Source: Theristus sp. LFF4_11
Lineage: Eukaryota > Nematoda > Chromadorea > Monhysterida > Xyalidae
Direction of reading: 5' to 3'
Assembly: GCA_030248135.1 (NCBI GenBank)
Contig: JASANC010003123.1
Coordinates: 1-64,000 of the forward strand
DNA length: 64,000 nt
Shown: one piece after another, positions 11,255 to 22,511 of the stretch
Layout: the number at the start of each line of letters is the position of its first letter
How positions within the stretch are numbered: the first letter of the stretch is position 1
Position numbers and translations under genes: made by a program
Notes under the pieces: model-generated
Seen by the model: only the letters and a program-made list of their open reading frames with translations
What the model was told of the DNA's origin: nothing
Database searches by the model: none

Positions 11255-14200
11255 CTTTTTGCAAAAAACGTACATTAAGTTTTCAAAAACACAGTTTTTT
11301 CTCACTACCAGACGAACCGGTTGGTCTGTTATTCATGCAGATTTTTTCCCGAATCAACACATGCTATATAAAAAGCGACAACTTCAAATTCAACCAATCG
11401 GCATATAAAAAAGAGAGCGCTGTCGTTTTTGAAGAATAAACGATTATCATGACATTTTGCATTTGAAAATTTGAAATGAGCAAACATAATTTATTTCGGC
11501 TGTGTGAAAACGGCATAAATTACCATAGATTTTAAATGTTAGTCTGCTCTGGTCTAATAAGTTTTATTCGGCAAAAAGGGGAAAATAAATCACAAATTGG
11601 CTTTAAAAACGCATTTTCTTGGTTAATTTTTTAATAAAAACTCAATTTGGAACTCAACTCATATCAACTTTTCTAAATGTAGTCCATATCTGGATAATAT
11701 ATACAACTGCATAGTTTACTGGTTGGTGTGCAACACACAACCAATCAGCTAGTTGTATCTATTATACAGACAAACTGTAATTTGCTGAACTCATACCATT
11801 ATGGCACGGCCCAGAAAAGATCCACAAATCTGCGTTATTGCTTACGGATTGGTTGTCTTGTCTAACTGTAGCTAAATCAGCGCGCCAGCGCAGTCGGATA
11901 CTGCAAAAACAAAACAGAATAGATCTGTTATTCAGCACAAATAATTTTTTCATAAAAAAATTCAGAGTTTCATGTAGGTACTGAGATTGGATTATTCGTC
12001 TTGCCTGATACACCTTGAAAACTTCTGGCTCCTAACCATGTGGTCTCGATACGATTTATGGGAGGACACGTGATTGTAAACGGTTGTTTGAATTTCGGTG
12101 GAATCTGTTAATTGTTCAGAGACTTTTGTTAATTTTTGCTTACGATTTTGCCAGACTTCAGAAATAATTTACTGAAAGGTCTGTGGCTTACGCTTGAGAC
12201 CTTTGTCCCAATAAATAATACCCAGAGAAACATCAACATCATCCGAGAAAACAAACGATATACAAACCAACAACAGATGTTTTGAATTGCACCATATTTT
12301 CCTTTCGACGTTGGTGTCTTCGTGAAAAACAACAACAACAACAACAACAACAAAAACTCGAAGAAAAGACAGAAAGAGCGAACGATATTCGAAGAATTTA
12401 GAACTTGTCATTCTCAACCAAACACAGAGCAGAGATACCAGACACAACAACACAGCGCAGACAAAACAACTTGTCGTCGAATTATGCATTCTAAACAAAA
12501 ATTCACGCATGGATGTGTGCAGAAAAGCGCTCTTCGTTTTTACACCGCACGTTGCTGTGCAACACAACGGTCTGAAATTCAAGAAACCACCGTCTCGCAA
12601 CGGGTACGGTTTCTGGCACGTTTGGTCTCGACACGATTTCATCAGCGCAATCAGTTTTCGCGAGTTAAGTGACAGATTTAGGGAAGCAAAAAAACTTGAA
12701 AGTGACCCGTGATATTTGTTTCCTTTACGATCAAGAAAGTGTCGAGTTCGTGTCAAGACCCAATGCGGTAGAAATCATACCCCGCTGGTCCTTGAGTTTT
12801 TCGGTCATCGCGGTTTTCGATTTGTCGGGCATAAAAAAGTGAAATGTAAAACCAAATGAAAAGTCCATAACGAAACAACTTTTTTTTGTCTTTCTTTTTT
12901 TCACAATTTTTTTCATTGCAATTATTTGACTAAGCCACACTGTTTTGTGCAAGTATTTCCACGTCTTCAGATAAAAAAACTGCTTTTTAATTGTTTTCAT
13001 TTTAAAAATACACAGTTTTTGGACTGTTTCCATTAACTCATGTCACAGTCAACTTTTTTACAGCAATGTTGTATAATGCTAGATAATGCATGTTTTACAT
13101 AAACAAACTTGCGTGCAGACCATTTTGCTTTCCAGTAAACTTGTAAAATTATTATGAATTCTTGCTTTCTATTTGCGATCGTGTCCTTTCAATAATTTGA
13201 AACAAATTCACTCGAAGTCACCAGGCGTGATGCCAACCAAACTTTTCCCAATCAGCCTGCTCGCGGCTGATTCAAATTTGCCGTGTGGATTGGCTGTGTA
13301 ACTTCGTGATTGAACCAATCTGCTTGCGACCTAAGTATATGTTGTTGTAGTTGTTGCATTCGTTTGTGTAATGTAGGCGCAGGTGAAAATAAATTTCCTA
13401 AAACTCAAGATAAGATTTTCCCATTGGCTTGTTTTGCCTGAGTCATCATATCAGCACGAATAACAAACAGCGTTTTTAGGATCTCGAATGTCTCGTATGA
13501 CTGGTACAGATGTTCGTAAACATGTTTTCCATTCACTAATTATTTTAGTGACAGCAGAAAGCGAGTGCGCTCCCAGTTGTGGCATTTTAAGACGTTTTTG
13601 CTTCGTTTACATGTGTAAAATCTTGCTCTTGCAAAAAGTACATCTCTTATAAAATTTTAAATCAAAAAAAAATTATTGACAAAAGTGGAATTTTGTGTGA
13701 TGGATGACCCCATAAGCGGGAGGAGGTTCTGATTCTAAAATTCTCATAAAAAAGAATCGGATTCTAGTATGATCGTGATTTTTAGGTTCTGCTGCGACTC
13801 AATGCGTTTGCTTGAAGACGTGGCACACGTTTATCTGGCAATCAAACTTAGCCCTAACGATCCAGTCGTATTTTAAAGACTCGGATCACTTTAGGGAATT
13901 TTGAATTCCCGCGTCATACATGAAGTTGTTTTATCTATCTTATGCGCGCATTCAGTCGCAGAACCATAATTAAATTTCATGTGTTTATTGACACACAAAA
14001 ATGTATTTTCCGTCAAATATGTCGCATTGAATGTCACGCAAAGTCTCTGAGTGCGCGTGATTTCTTCTGCCTGCAGCACATTTGTAGTGACTTTTTAAGT
14101 GGCTATCTAGATATTTCTCAGGCTTTAAAAAAACTTAAAAATTCATCATAATTAAAATTTCAAATTATTTAAAATTTTTACTGCTTGGCCAATTAGTGAA

Positions 14201-14525
14201 AGGCACAGTAATAGTGAAGCATCCAATCGACATGCACACGCTGTTGATCTCTCATCATCCATTGCATAAATTTGTGCGTGCGGAAGTTTTATGGCACGCA
14301 AGCAAAAACTTTGTTATTCAGAACTATAATGTTGAGCATTACATTTTGCTAATACGACCCAAAATAGCTGTTATATTGCTGACATTCAATTTTCAATGAC
14401 CGAACCAGAAAGAGAGAGCCATAAAAATACCTTAATGAAAGTAATGATCAAAATAAAAGCAAGAAACCCGATATACATAGAACACAAACTAAAAGAATGT
14501 CTTCACTATGTCGATACATGCATGG
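11255..14525. other. Intergenic, repeat fragments only
   Basis: No convincing exon. There is an (AAC)n microsatellite at about 12329-12353, single fragments of the GGTCTCGACACGATT repeat family near 12040, 12630 and 12745, and a short dispersed block (AATTTTGAATTCCCGCGTCA, ending in CATTCAGTCGCAGAACC) at 13870-13965. Related copies of that block lie near 19.6, 23.65, 32.4, 38.6, 40.85 and 44.3 kb. A 195-codon minus-strand frame at 12169-12756 spans this microsatellite and repeat fragments and is not believed to be a gene. Confidence 0.45.
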
Positions 14526-14529
14526 CCTA

Positions 14530-14745
14530 TTTTTTTAAACGTGTCCCACTGAAATGACGTCATGTGCCACAAAACATGCGCTTGTCGTTCACAGCAAACC
14601 AGACTATCCGTTTAGCCGATTTCTTCCCGTAAACAAATGGTGAATGTCGAATCAGTCACACCAAACTGAAATTTTAGTGCCAGTACTTTGACAAACGGGC
14701 GTTTTTAAATAAAATGACGTCACGTTAGTCCGGACACGTTTGAAT
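14530..14745. mobile_element. MITE with AAACGTGTCC TIRs, copy 1
   Basis: The element starts TTTAAACGTGTCCCACTGAA and ends CGGACACGTTT, with ATGACGTCA inside both ends. A nearly identical copy is at 24180-24395 and a diverged one at about 25977-26240. It is non-coding. Confidence 0.75.
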
Positions 14746-14881
14746 ACATCCACAATACTCTGTTCATTGCAGAAAAATCAGACAAAAAATCATTGCAGAA
14801 AAAGCGGACAAACAGTTCGGTTTATGTGTTGTGCGCAAATGCGATCGGACATTCTGCGTGGTTCCGGTGCCGCCGACGACG

Positions 14882-17800
14882 ATGGCCATCATCAGCAATG
14901 GCAACAACAACACCGATCACGATGACGTCATCACTCTGCATCATCGAGCGACCAATCAGCGTACAGCGAGCGATCGTCGTCTTCCGCCATTGGCATCGAT
15001 GATTGGACGTTTTTGTTACTGTCGTTGCCGCGATCACATGTGCCGCATTGCTCTCTTGGTGTCCATTGTGATCAGCGTTCTGTTGCGTCCGACTGCTGTG
15101 GCCGCCGTCGCAGCACCGCCCTCCACCGCCGTGCTATGCGCTAGACTTTGCTATTTTGTGTAAGTTGGTTTTTTATTTCGTCTTAAAATTTCGTGCACTG
15201 ATTGGTCGCACGTTTGTGTGGCTGCAACGGAAGGACTGGAACACGATGAACGACTTGGCATACATAGGTGACCTGCTCCGTGGTAGTACCACTCTCCATG
15301 GAAGCTGACCGTTTGGCACGTGTTCCCAATGGAGCAGTAACAATGTTCACACGGAGTTGTGTGTCAATGTTTCTAAAACCACATGAGCAACGTCAACAAG
15401 GTCTTCCAGGTATCCAGACATCAATAATGACAGTTTCCGTGGATGTGTACTGTCGAACTTTAAGTTTCAGGGAACTACACTACCGTGGTTGTTGGTGACC
15501 ACATGACACACGCTTTCTGTGCTGTGGAGGCGGCTGATTCCCTATGAATTAGAGTTCGACTATAGCTGCACTATCGCACTCAATCCAGCGACCTACATAA
15601 TTCAATCACAATCAATGTTCCTTGCACACAGCAACTCAGCCGACGGCTGCGTCCGCAAGACGCTGCGCGCCGAGAAGGAACGCTGCGAGTGGTCGTACTT
15701 CTGCCGGCTGGCGCGTTCGATCAGCGAACGGGTGACGTGCAGCGGCTGCCTGACGCGCGCCATACCGCAGCTGCTCGACTCCGACGACTGTCCGTGTCAG
15801 CATTTCTGCGATTATGTGTGAGTGCGCGATGGATGTGTACGGTGTATAGGGTCTCTCGAGCGACTCCAATGCGCTCTCATTGATAAAATGACCATTACAA
15901 AAGACGCGGGAATTAGCAAAATTGGTAAAGTGATCCGAGTTCCCTGCATTGGGCCGAGAGTCACTTGTTCTTGTTGTTCTTGTTCTTTATTTCTCTGCGA
16001 TTCTCAAATATCTTTGAAAGCAAATCAAAAGAAAGCAACTATGTGATCAACTCGAGCCTAACAAAACGCCTCAAAACAACAGAATGCCTCAAAGTAAGTG
16101 GAATCAAAAAGGAAATGACATGAAAATGTCCGGTTTTTAAGTGAAATGTCAACACAACTGAGAAAAAGTCAACCGAAACAAACACTCGAACACTACAACA
16201 CAGTCGAGACACGACACTACAAAACAAAACAAACCGACTCTGACAGTCAGACTGAAACTGAAACTGTTGATTAAAAAAAAACTAAGACAAAATAAATTTG
16301 GTTGGTAAATTACGAGTCCGTCGAATCGCTGGTTCACGAAAAACCACATCGTATGAAGTCACGAATAACCACACCATAGCTGTCGCAGCACACGCACACA
16401 AAGCGAATCACTGACGGGCACGAGCACACAAATGAAGCAAAATCAAGTAAGCGGCTGTCACAATCTCGACCGTTTGGGCAAGTTGTCTGGAACTATCGAG
16501 ATGGAAAATTAGATACTACAGTCGAACTCAATAAAATGTGGAATCAGCTGATTGGTCGGCCGAGGGGAGGCTGCTCACACTCCGCACCCTTCTTTTTTCG
16601 TGGATCTGGATTTTATTGAAACGTGTTTCTTTTGAATGAGTGTGAATTTCCAGCACCCTTTTCATGCTAAAAATAAAAAAACTCAAAGGGTTGGAGAACT
16701 GCGAAATTCAGATTTTTTTATTCATTCAACAGCATTCAACAGCTCAAAATGCATTTTTATTGACGACGACGACGACGTCGTCGCTTAATTTTTGCGTGTG
16801 AACTGAAAGACAAAAGCCTGAAATGAGTGCGCTGTGTAGCCACCTGAAGGGGGTTTCATTCCTAGCTGACCGATCGACATGCGTCCGCAATTAAAAAAAT
16901 GCGTTCCGACTTCGCGGACGACGACGAAACGACGACGACTTTGCTTTCATCTTTCATTTTCACCGTTTTCAAGTTGTTTTTGGTAAGCTGTTGTGTTCAT
17001 TTACTTGGTGCACGCAGCAAACCATGCACAGCGCAGTCCATTCAGGCTTTTGTCTTTCAGTTCACACGCAAAAATTAAGCGACGACGTCGTCGTTGTCAT
17101 CAAACAAAAAATACATTTTGAGCTGTTTATTTAAAAAATTCTGAATTTTGCAGTCTCTAACATTTTCAGTTTATTTTTAGCGTGAAAAGGGTGCTGGAAA
17201 TTCACACTCATTCAAAAGAAACACGTTTCAATAGAATCCAGATCCACGAAAAAAGAAGGGTGCGGAGTGTGAGCAGCCTCCCCTCGACTGACCAATCAGC
17301 TGATTCCACATTTTAGTGAGTTCGACTGTATAGACCTAATTTTGTGATTGAAGATGTTGACGAGAGAGGTTGGCAGGAGAATTTGTAATTTACATTAAAA
17401 GTTCGTGAGAAGCGAGAAGCATTTGGACAGACAGGGTCAAGCCGGCAGAACTCCAATACAAAAATTAAAATGAAAATGAATAGATTTGAGACTGAGATTG
17501 ACGCGAATGAAAGACGCATCCCTTTAAAGCGGAAGTTTTCGGGAAGGAAGCGGACTCTCCTGTAGATTTATGTCAAAATTATCGAGTATTTTGTTTGAGC
17601 GAATTTCAACACAAGGTCCCGGTCTCTCAGCAACAGAGATTTCCTGAAAGTAGTGACTGAAGTGGAGGCAACCGTAGCTTGACTCAATGAGTTCCAGAGA
17701 ACAACAATTCTCGTTCCCCAGAAATTTTTGCGGATGGACGTATTTACCATCGGAACCTTCAACCTAAGAGAGTGACCCCTGGTGCCAATTTCTCCTTCAT

Positions 17801-20800
17801 GAACTTGAAAGAACTCCACAGACTCGGGGATATGGCATTTATGTGTGAGAACCTTATAAACTAAAACTAAATCTGAAATTATGCGCTGGACGAAAAGCGG
17901 CAGAAGCTGGAGGTCGTCCATTCTTTTCTGGTAACTATCACCTAAATCAACTCCTTGAACGTATTTGGTGAAACTTCGTTGAACGGATTCTACTCTTCTG
18001 CAGTCCCCTATCAACGACGGCGACCAGACGCTGGGGCAAAAAGTTAATCTTGGAACAATCACCGTTTTATACAGTTTCAGCTGAAGATTTTGGGTTTTTA
18101 CTCTGAGACATCTAGACATCAACCCACAACCACTTCGTGATTTAGCTACAACCCTTGTAATGTGTTCTTTAAAAGTTAAATTACTGTCCATGATGACTCC
18201 CAAGTCTCTGACCGTTGATTGATGCTCAATTTCGTTCCCATCTATGTAATATTTGAAACCAGGGTTGAGACGCGATTGAATATGCAAGCAAACAGTTTTG
18301 TTTACAGAGAGTTTGAGCTTGTTGCTTTGCATCCAATCATTTATAGCATCTATGTCCTCCTGAAGTAGGGAGCGGTCGTAGTCAGACGACACTTCTTTAT
18401 ATAGCTTAACGTCGTCAGCGTAGATAAACATCTTATTGTGTTTTATCACTGATGGGAGGTCATTTATGAATAGCGCAAAAAGAATAGGTCCCAAGACTGA
18501 ACCCTGAGGAACTCCTGAAGTCACCCTACACGATTTTGACCACATTCCACCTACCTTAACTGTTTGTGAACGCTCGCAGAGGTAAGCGCCAACCCATTGG
18601 ATCAAAACTTCATCAAGTCCAAAGGTGCCCAGTTTCTCTAGGAGAATTTTGTGATTCACTGTGTCGAAAGCTTTAGAAATATCTAGATAAATGACATCAA
18701 CTGGATAATTACAATCCCAACTGCGTGTCCAATCATTCAAGCAGCATAATAGCTGCATTTCAACGCTACGCCCAGGGAGAAAGCCGAACTGAAATGGCGA
18801 CAGTACCGAATTTTCAACACAAAATTTTAAGATTCTATCCTTCAATAAGCCCTCGAAGATTTTGCACAAATTGGATGTCAATGACACAGGGCGGTAATCC
18901 ACGAGGTTTGGACTACGTCCCTTTTTGGGAATTGGTTGAACGATCGCGGATCTCCAATTAGGCGGAACATCCGACAAGAAGAGCGACGCATTGAATATCG
19001 AAGCTAAAGGCTCGGCCAAAAAAACAGCCAATTTTTTCAAGAAGATACCTGGGATTGCGTCTGGACCAACTGATGATTTATTCTTTAGTCGTCTAAGTGA
19101 ATTGAAGACCTCCCTTTCGGTAAAATGACTGAGTGTGCTACGCGTGGCAACACTATCCAATCGGGTGTTATCGTGAGTCTCCCTCTCTTCAAAAATCGAG
19201 CTAAAAACTCACTGAAACCATCAGCCTTCTCCTTATCTGTAAACAAATGCGTTCCGTTCTTGTCCATTAACACTGGAAGAGTGTTATTGTCAGAGAACTT
19301 ACTCTTTACGTAAGTCCAAAATTTTTTTGGATCGGGGCTCGATAGTGCAGATTTTTCAGCCAGATATGCTTCGCGGCGTCTTCGTTTGTTAATCAACTTA
19401 TTTACAGCTCTGAGTGACAAGAACTGGTTTATATTTCTTTTGGAATGGTTTTTAAATCGTTTTTTTAATCTCATCTGAGTATTCAGGAGCCGTTGAAGAG
19501 CTGGCTCCAGGTTTGCTGTCTGCCTGATCGATTGGATAATCTAGCGATTGGAACAAAAGAGCGTATGAGGAAACGACAAGTTTCTTCGAACTTCCAGCAC
19601 ACTTAGTCGATATTGAATTGCCACATAAGGACTGAAACTAGTTTCCGTTCTACGTCTACACGCGCATTGAGTCGCAGACAGAAAAAATGATAACACATGT
19701 GCGTTTGGTTGCTTCCTTGTTATTGCCCGGCTAGGTGCACGCAGCTATAATCGCGGTACAGGTTGTTATGCCGTACCTGTTATTGTTATACTCATCGAGT
19801 CCGGTGATAACATGTCAGAAACGATGTTGCCCCCCGATCGATAACCGTGGATGTGAATTGCCAGTCAATGACGTGCCGCAATGCAATCACATCAACCAAA
19901 CAGAACGTGGTGTGATGCGCTAAATTTATGTGACAGTGTGTAGAATTTGTCCATGCGTCTTCAATCAAACCAACACACCGTTTGCAGACAAAGCCCGGAG
20001 GTGTGCGGCAGTCTGCACTACCAAAAGGATCGAGAGCAGTGCGAATGGAAACACTACTGCGCCATGGGTGTAACGCACGTCTATAGCTCCGACTGTGACA
20101 GCTGCTTTCGAAGCGCTTCGCGTCCCGTTCTTTATGCGGAACAGTGTGAAAATGTGAGTTATATGCGGATTTTTCCATGGGGATCTGCCAATTTAACCAA
20201 GTAGTCGACAGTAAGGCAGTCAGACAGTCAGACATTTAGATTTAGACAATCAGGTATTCAGGCAGGCAGTCAGGCAGCCAGGCAGTCAGGCAATCAGGCA
20301 GTCAGGCAGCCAGACAGTCGGGTAGTCAAGCAGCCAAGCAGTCAGGCAGTCAGCCAGCCAGGCAGTCAGGCAATCAGGCAGTCAGGCAGTCAGGCAATCA
20401 GGCAGTCAGGCAGCCAGACAGTCAGGCAGTCAGCCAGCCAGGCAGTCAGGCAATCAGGCAGTCAGGCAGCCAGACAGTCAGGCAGTCAGGCAGCCAGGCA
20501 GTCAGGCAATCAGGCAGTCAGACAGTCAGGCAATCAGGCAGTCAGGCAGTCAGGCAATCAGGCAGTCAGGCAGCCAGACAGTCAGGCAGTCAGCCAGCCA
20601 GGCAGTCAGGCAATCAGGCTGTCAGGCAGCCAGACAGTCAGGCAATCAGGCAATCAGGCAGTCAGGCAGTCAGGCAATCAGGCAGTCAGGCAGCCAGACA
20701 GTCAGGCAGTCAGGCAGCCAGGCAGTCAGGCAGTCAGGCAATCAGGCAGTCAGGCAGCCAGACAGTCAGGCAGTCAGCCAGCCAGGCAGTCAGGCAATCA

Positions 20801-21309
20801 GGCTGTCAGGCAGCCAGACAGTCAGGCAATCAGGCAATCAGGCAGTCAGGCAGCCAGGCAGTCAGGCAGTCAGCCAGCCAGGCAGTCAGGCAGTCAGGCA
20901 GTCAGGCAGCCAGACAGTTAGGCAATCAGGCAATCAGGCAGTCAGGCAGTCAGGCAGTCAGGCAATCAGGCAGTCAGGCAGCCAGACAGTCAGGCAGTCA
21001 GGCAGCCAGACAGTCAGGCAATCAGCCAGCCAGGCAGTCAGGCAATCAGGCAGTCAGGCAGCCAGACAGTCAGGCAGTCAGCCAGCCAGGCAGTCAGGCA
21101 ATCAGGCAGTCAGGCAGCCAGACAGTCAGGCAGTCAGGCAGTCAGGCAGCCAGGCAGTCAGGCAGTCAGGCAGCCAGACAGTCGGGCAGTCAAGCAGCCA
21201 AGCAGTCAGGCAGTCAGGCAGTGAAGCAGTCAGGCAGTCAAACAGTCAGGCAGTCAGGGTGTCAGGCTGACAGGCTGTCAGACAGTCAGGCAGTCAGGTA
21301 GTCAAGCAG

Positions 21310-21382
<73 letters not shown>

Positions 21383-21631
21383 TTTCAGTATCGTGAACGC
21401 ATGATGCAACGGTCATTGAACACACCAAAGCCCGAGTTTACTGGCACCGTGATCGTGCTGTGCAGTCTGCTGCATATTACAGCCGGCTTTTTCTATTGGA
21501 ATCTGCTAGTTTGGATTGGATGGAACATTTGCCTGCAGCAGGATTCGTCCATTTCAAATGTTTCAACTGACTCAGTTGAGGACACGGGCTGTGCCAAGAA
21601 TGAAAACAATGATTTTGATATAGCCACATGA
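14882..21631 (+). CDS. Single-pass membrane protein with two cysteine-rich repeats
   Basis: Four-exon model: 14882-15159, 15632-15817, 19988-20153, 21389-21631, with intron phases 2, 2, 0 that agree; 290 residues. A hydrophobic segment near residues 56-68, followed by an Ala/Pro-rich stretch, suggests a signal peptide, so the Met at residue 40 or 53 may be the true start. Exons 2 and 3 each encode one copy of the same module with exact spacing C-x11-C-E-W-x3-C-x11-C-x2-C-x13-C (Cys99-146 and Cys161-208). Exon 4 encodes a membrane segment near residues 229-255 and a short acidic tail. The expected topology is outside-cysteine, inside-tail. I do not recognise the family. Introns 2 and 3 are very large because of a LINE fragment, a TIR element and a VNTR. 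The splice donors are GTAAGT, GTGAGT and GTGAGT. Confidence 0.72.
16519..17328. mobile_element. 810-bp TA-flanked MITE with long TIRs
   Basis: The ends CAGTCGAACTC and GAGTTCGACTG are flanked by TA, as in Tc1/mariner-type insertions. About 190 bp at each end pair almost perfectly, including CCGCACCCTTCTTTTTTCGT and its complement. The loop contains GACGACGACGACGTCGTCGC near 16760 and an inverted partner near 17080. It lies in intron 2 of the cysteine-repeat gene. Confidence 0.8.
17568..19474 (-). mobile_element. Truncated LINE (non-LTR retrotransposon) reverse transcriptase, frame-broken
   Basis: A 530-codon minus-strand frame (19160-17568) encodes a reverse transcriptase domain. Visible motifs are GPDAIPG and LVDYRPVSLTS near the N-terminus, VIYLDISKAFDTVNH, SGVPQGSVLGPILFALFIND and the catalytic FIYADDVKLY, then a thumb-like region and a typical C-terminus with FWGTRIVVLWNSL. 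This fits the Jockey/CR1/L2-like LINE families. The linker between endonuclease and RT is in another frame at 19474-19085, so there is a frameshift where the two overlap (19085-19160). No endonuclease domain is present upstream, so the copy is 5'-truncated and inactive. It lies antisense in intron 2 of the cysteine-repeat gene. Confidence 0.9.
20205..21310 (+). repeat. 1.1 kb VNTR of 8-bp units (GGCAGTCA family)
   Basis: It consists of well over one hundred 8-bp units, mainly GGCAGTCA with variants GGCAATCA, GGCAGCCA, GACAGTCA and GCCAGCCA. The variants recur in higher-order blocks, for example a set of about 7-9 units containing GCCAGCCA. It fills most of intron 3 of the cysteine-repeat gene, starting about 50 bp after the donor. 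Confidence 0.95.
21308..21381 (+). repeat. (TCAA)n microsatellite abutting a 3' splice site
   Basis: About 18 tandem TCAA units run directly into ATTTTCAG, the acceptor of exon 4 at 21389. The repeat replaces the usual pyrimidine-rich tract region. Confidence 0.95.
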
Positions 21632-22511
21632 GATTGAGGGCTTGAAATCGCATGATTAGACAGGTTTAACTGGCGTCCGTGTGACTAAACACGTAAGTGC
21701 GTGTTTTTTCTTGGACACTGTTTACGACGGTTCAAGAATGTTTGTTGTTTCACGATGTTTTGGGTCGTCGTTGTTTATTTTCGGTTTTCAATTCATTTTT
21801 TGCACTGAAACGAGGTTTTGTCTTGTTTTTACTCATTGTTTTCTCCATCACTTTATTGTGTCCATTGCGTGCGTGCGTGTGTGTGTCCTGTGTTCGGGTG
21901 CTTTTATTTGTTTTTTTTTTAATTTTCAGTGAGACAGAATTCTTTTGATTTTTTTGACTTTTCATGTTGTCTTAAAAAATGTCAATGAAACTTGCCTACT
22001 TGTATACATCTGATCAGAACTGAGTTTTCAGTGGCTCAGTTCTAGTCCATCCCGTCTCGCTGCTTCGTTTTTGAGTGAATGTTTTTCCAGTCCAAAGATC
22101 GATGAGTATCGATTACAAGCTCTGTTTGAAATGAAACTCCAAACAAAAGACGATAGTTCTGCTATTGTTTTGTTCCGAGTAAATGTCAGTAGGCATAAAC
22201 GTTGGCAATCTCTCCAACACACAGCAACAAACACCTTTTCGTGTTAGTAAAATACCCAAAATTGACAGTGCCATCACAGCTTTGCTCCCGTATGAATCTC
22301 TGAAAAAGGGAAAACATTTACATTCACAAATCATCTTTCGTTGTACAGTCACACTCAAACACACTGGCACATACACACATAAAAACGGTCATAATGCCGT
22401 AGGTGTGTGTCTGTTGTGACAGTGCATCGCAACATTACTGTGGCAAGTATAGTGTATCGTCTTCAGGCCAGGACTTAACAAAACGTACATATAATTTTTG
22501 ACCTGAACAAA

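Noticed and set aside
12169..12756. 195-codon minus-strand open frame
   Set aside because: It crosses an (AAC)n microsatellite and dispersed-repeat fragments, has no coherent domain, and the opposite strand is also open for 116 codons.
20205..21310. CRISPR-like array
   Set aside because: The units are 8-bp variants in direct tandem with no unique spacers, in an intron of a eukaryotic gene; this is a VNTR.
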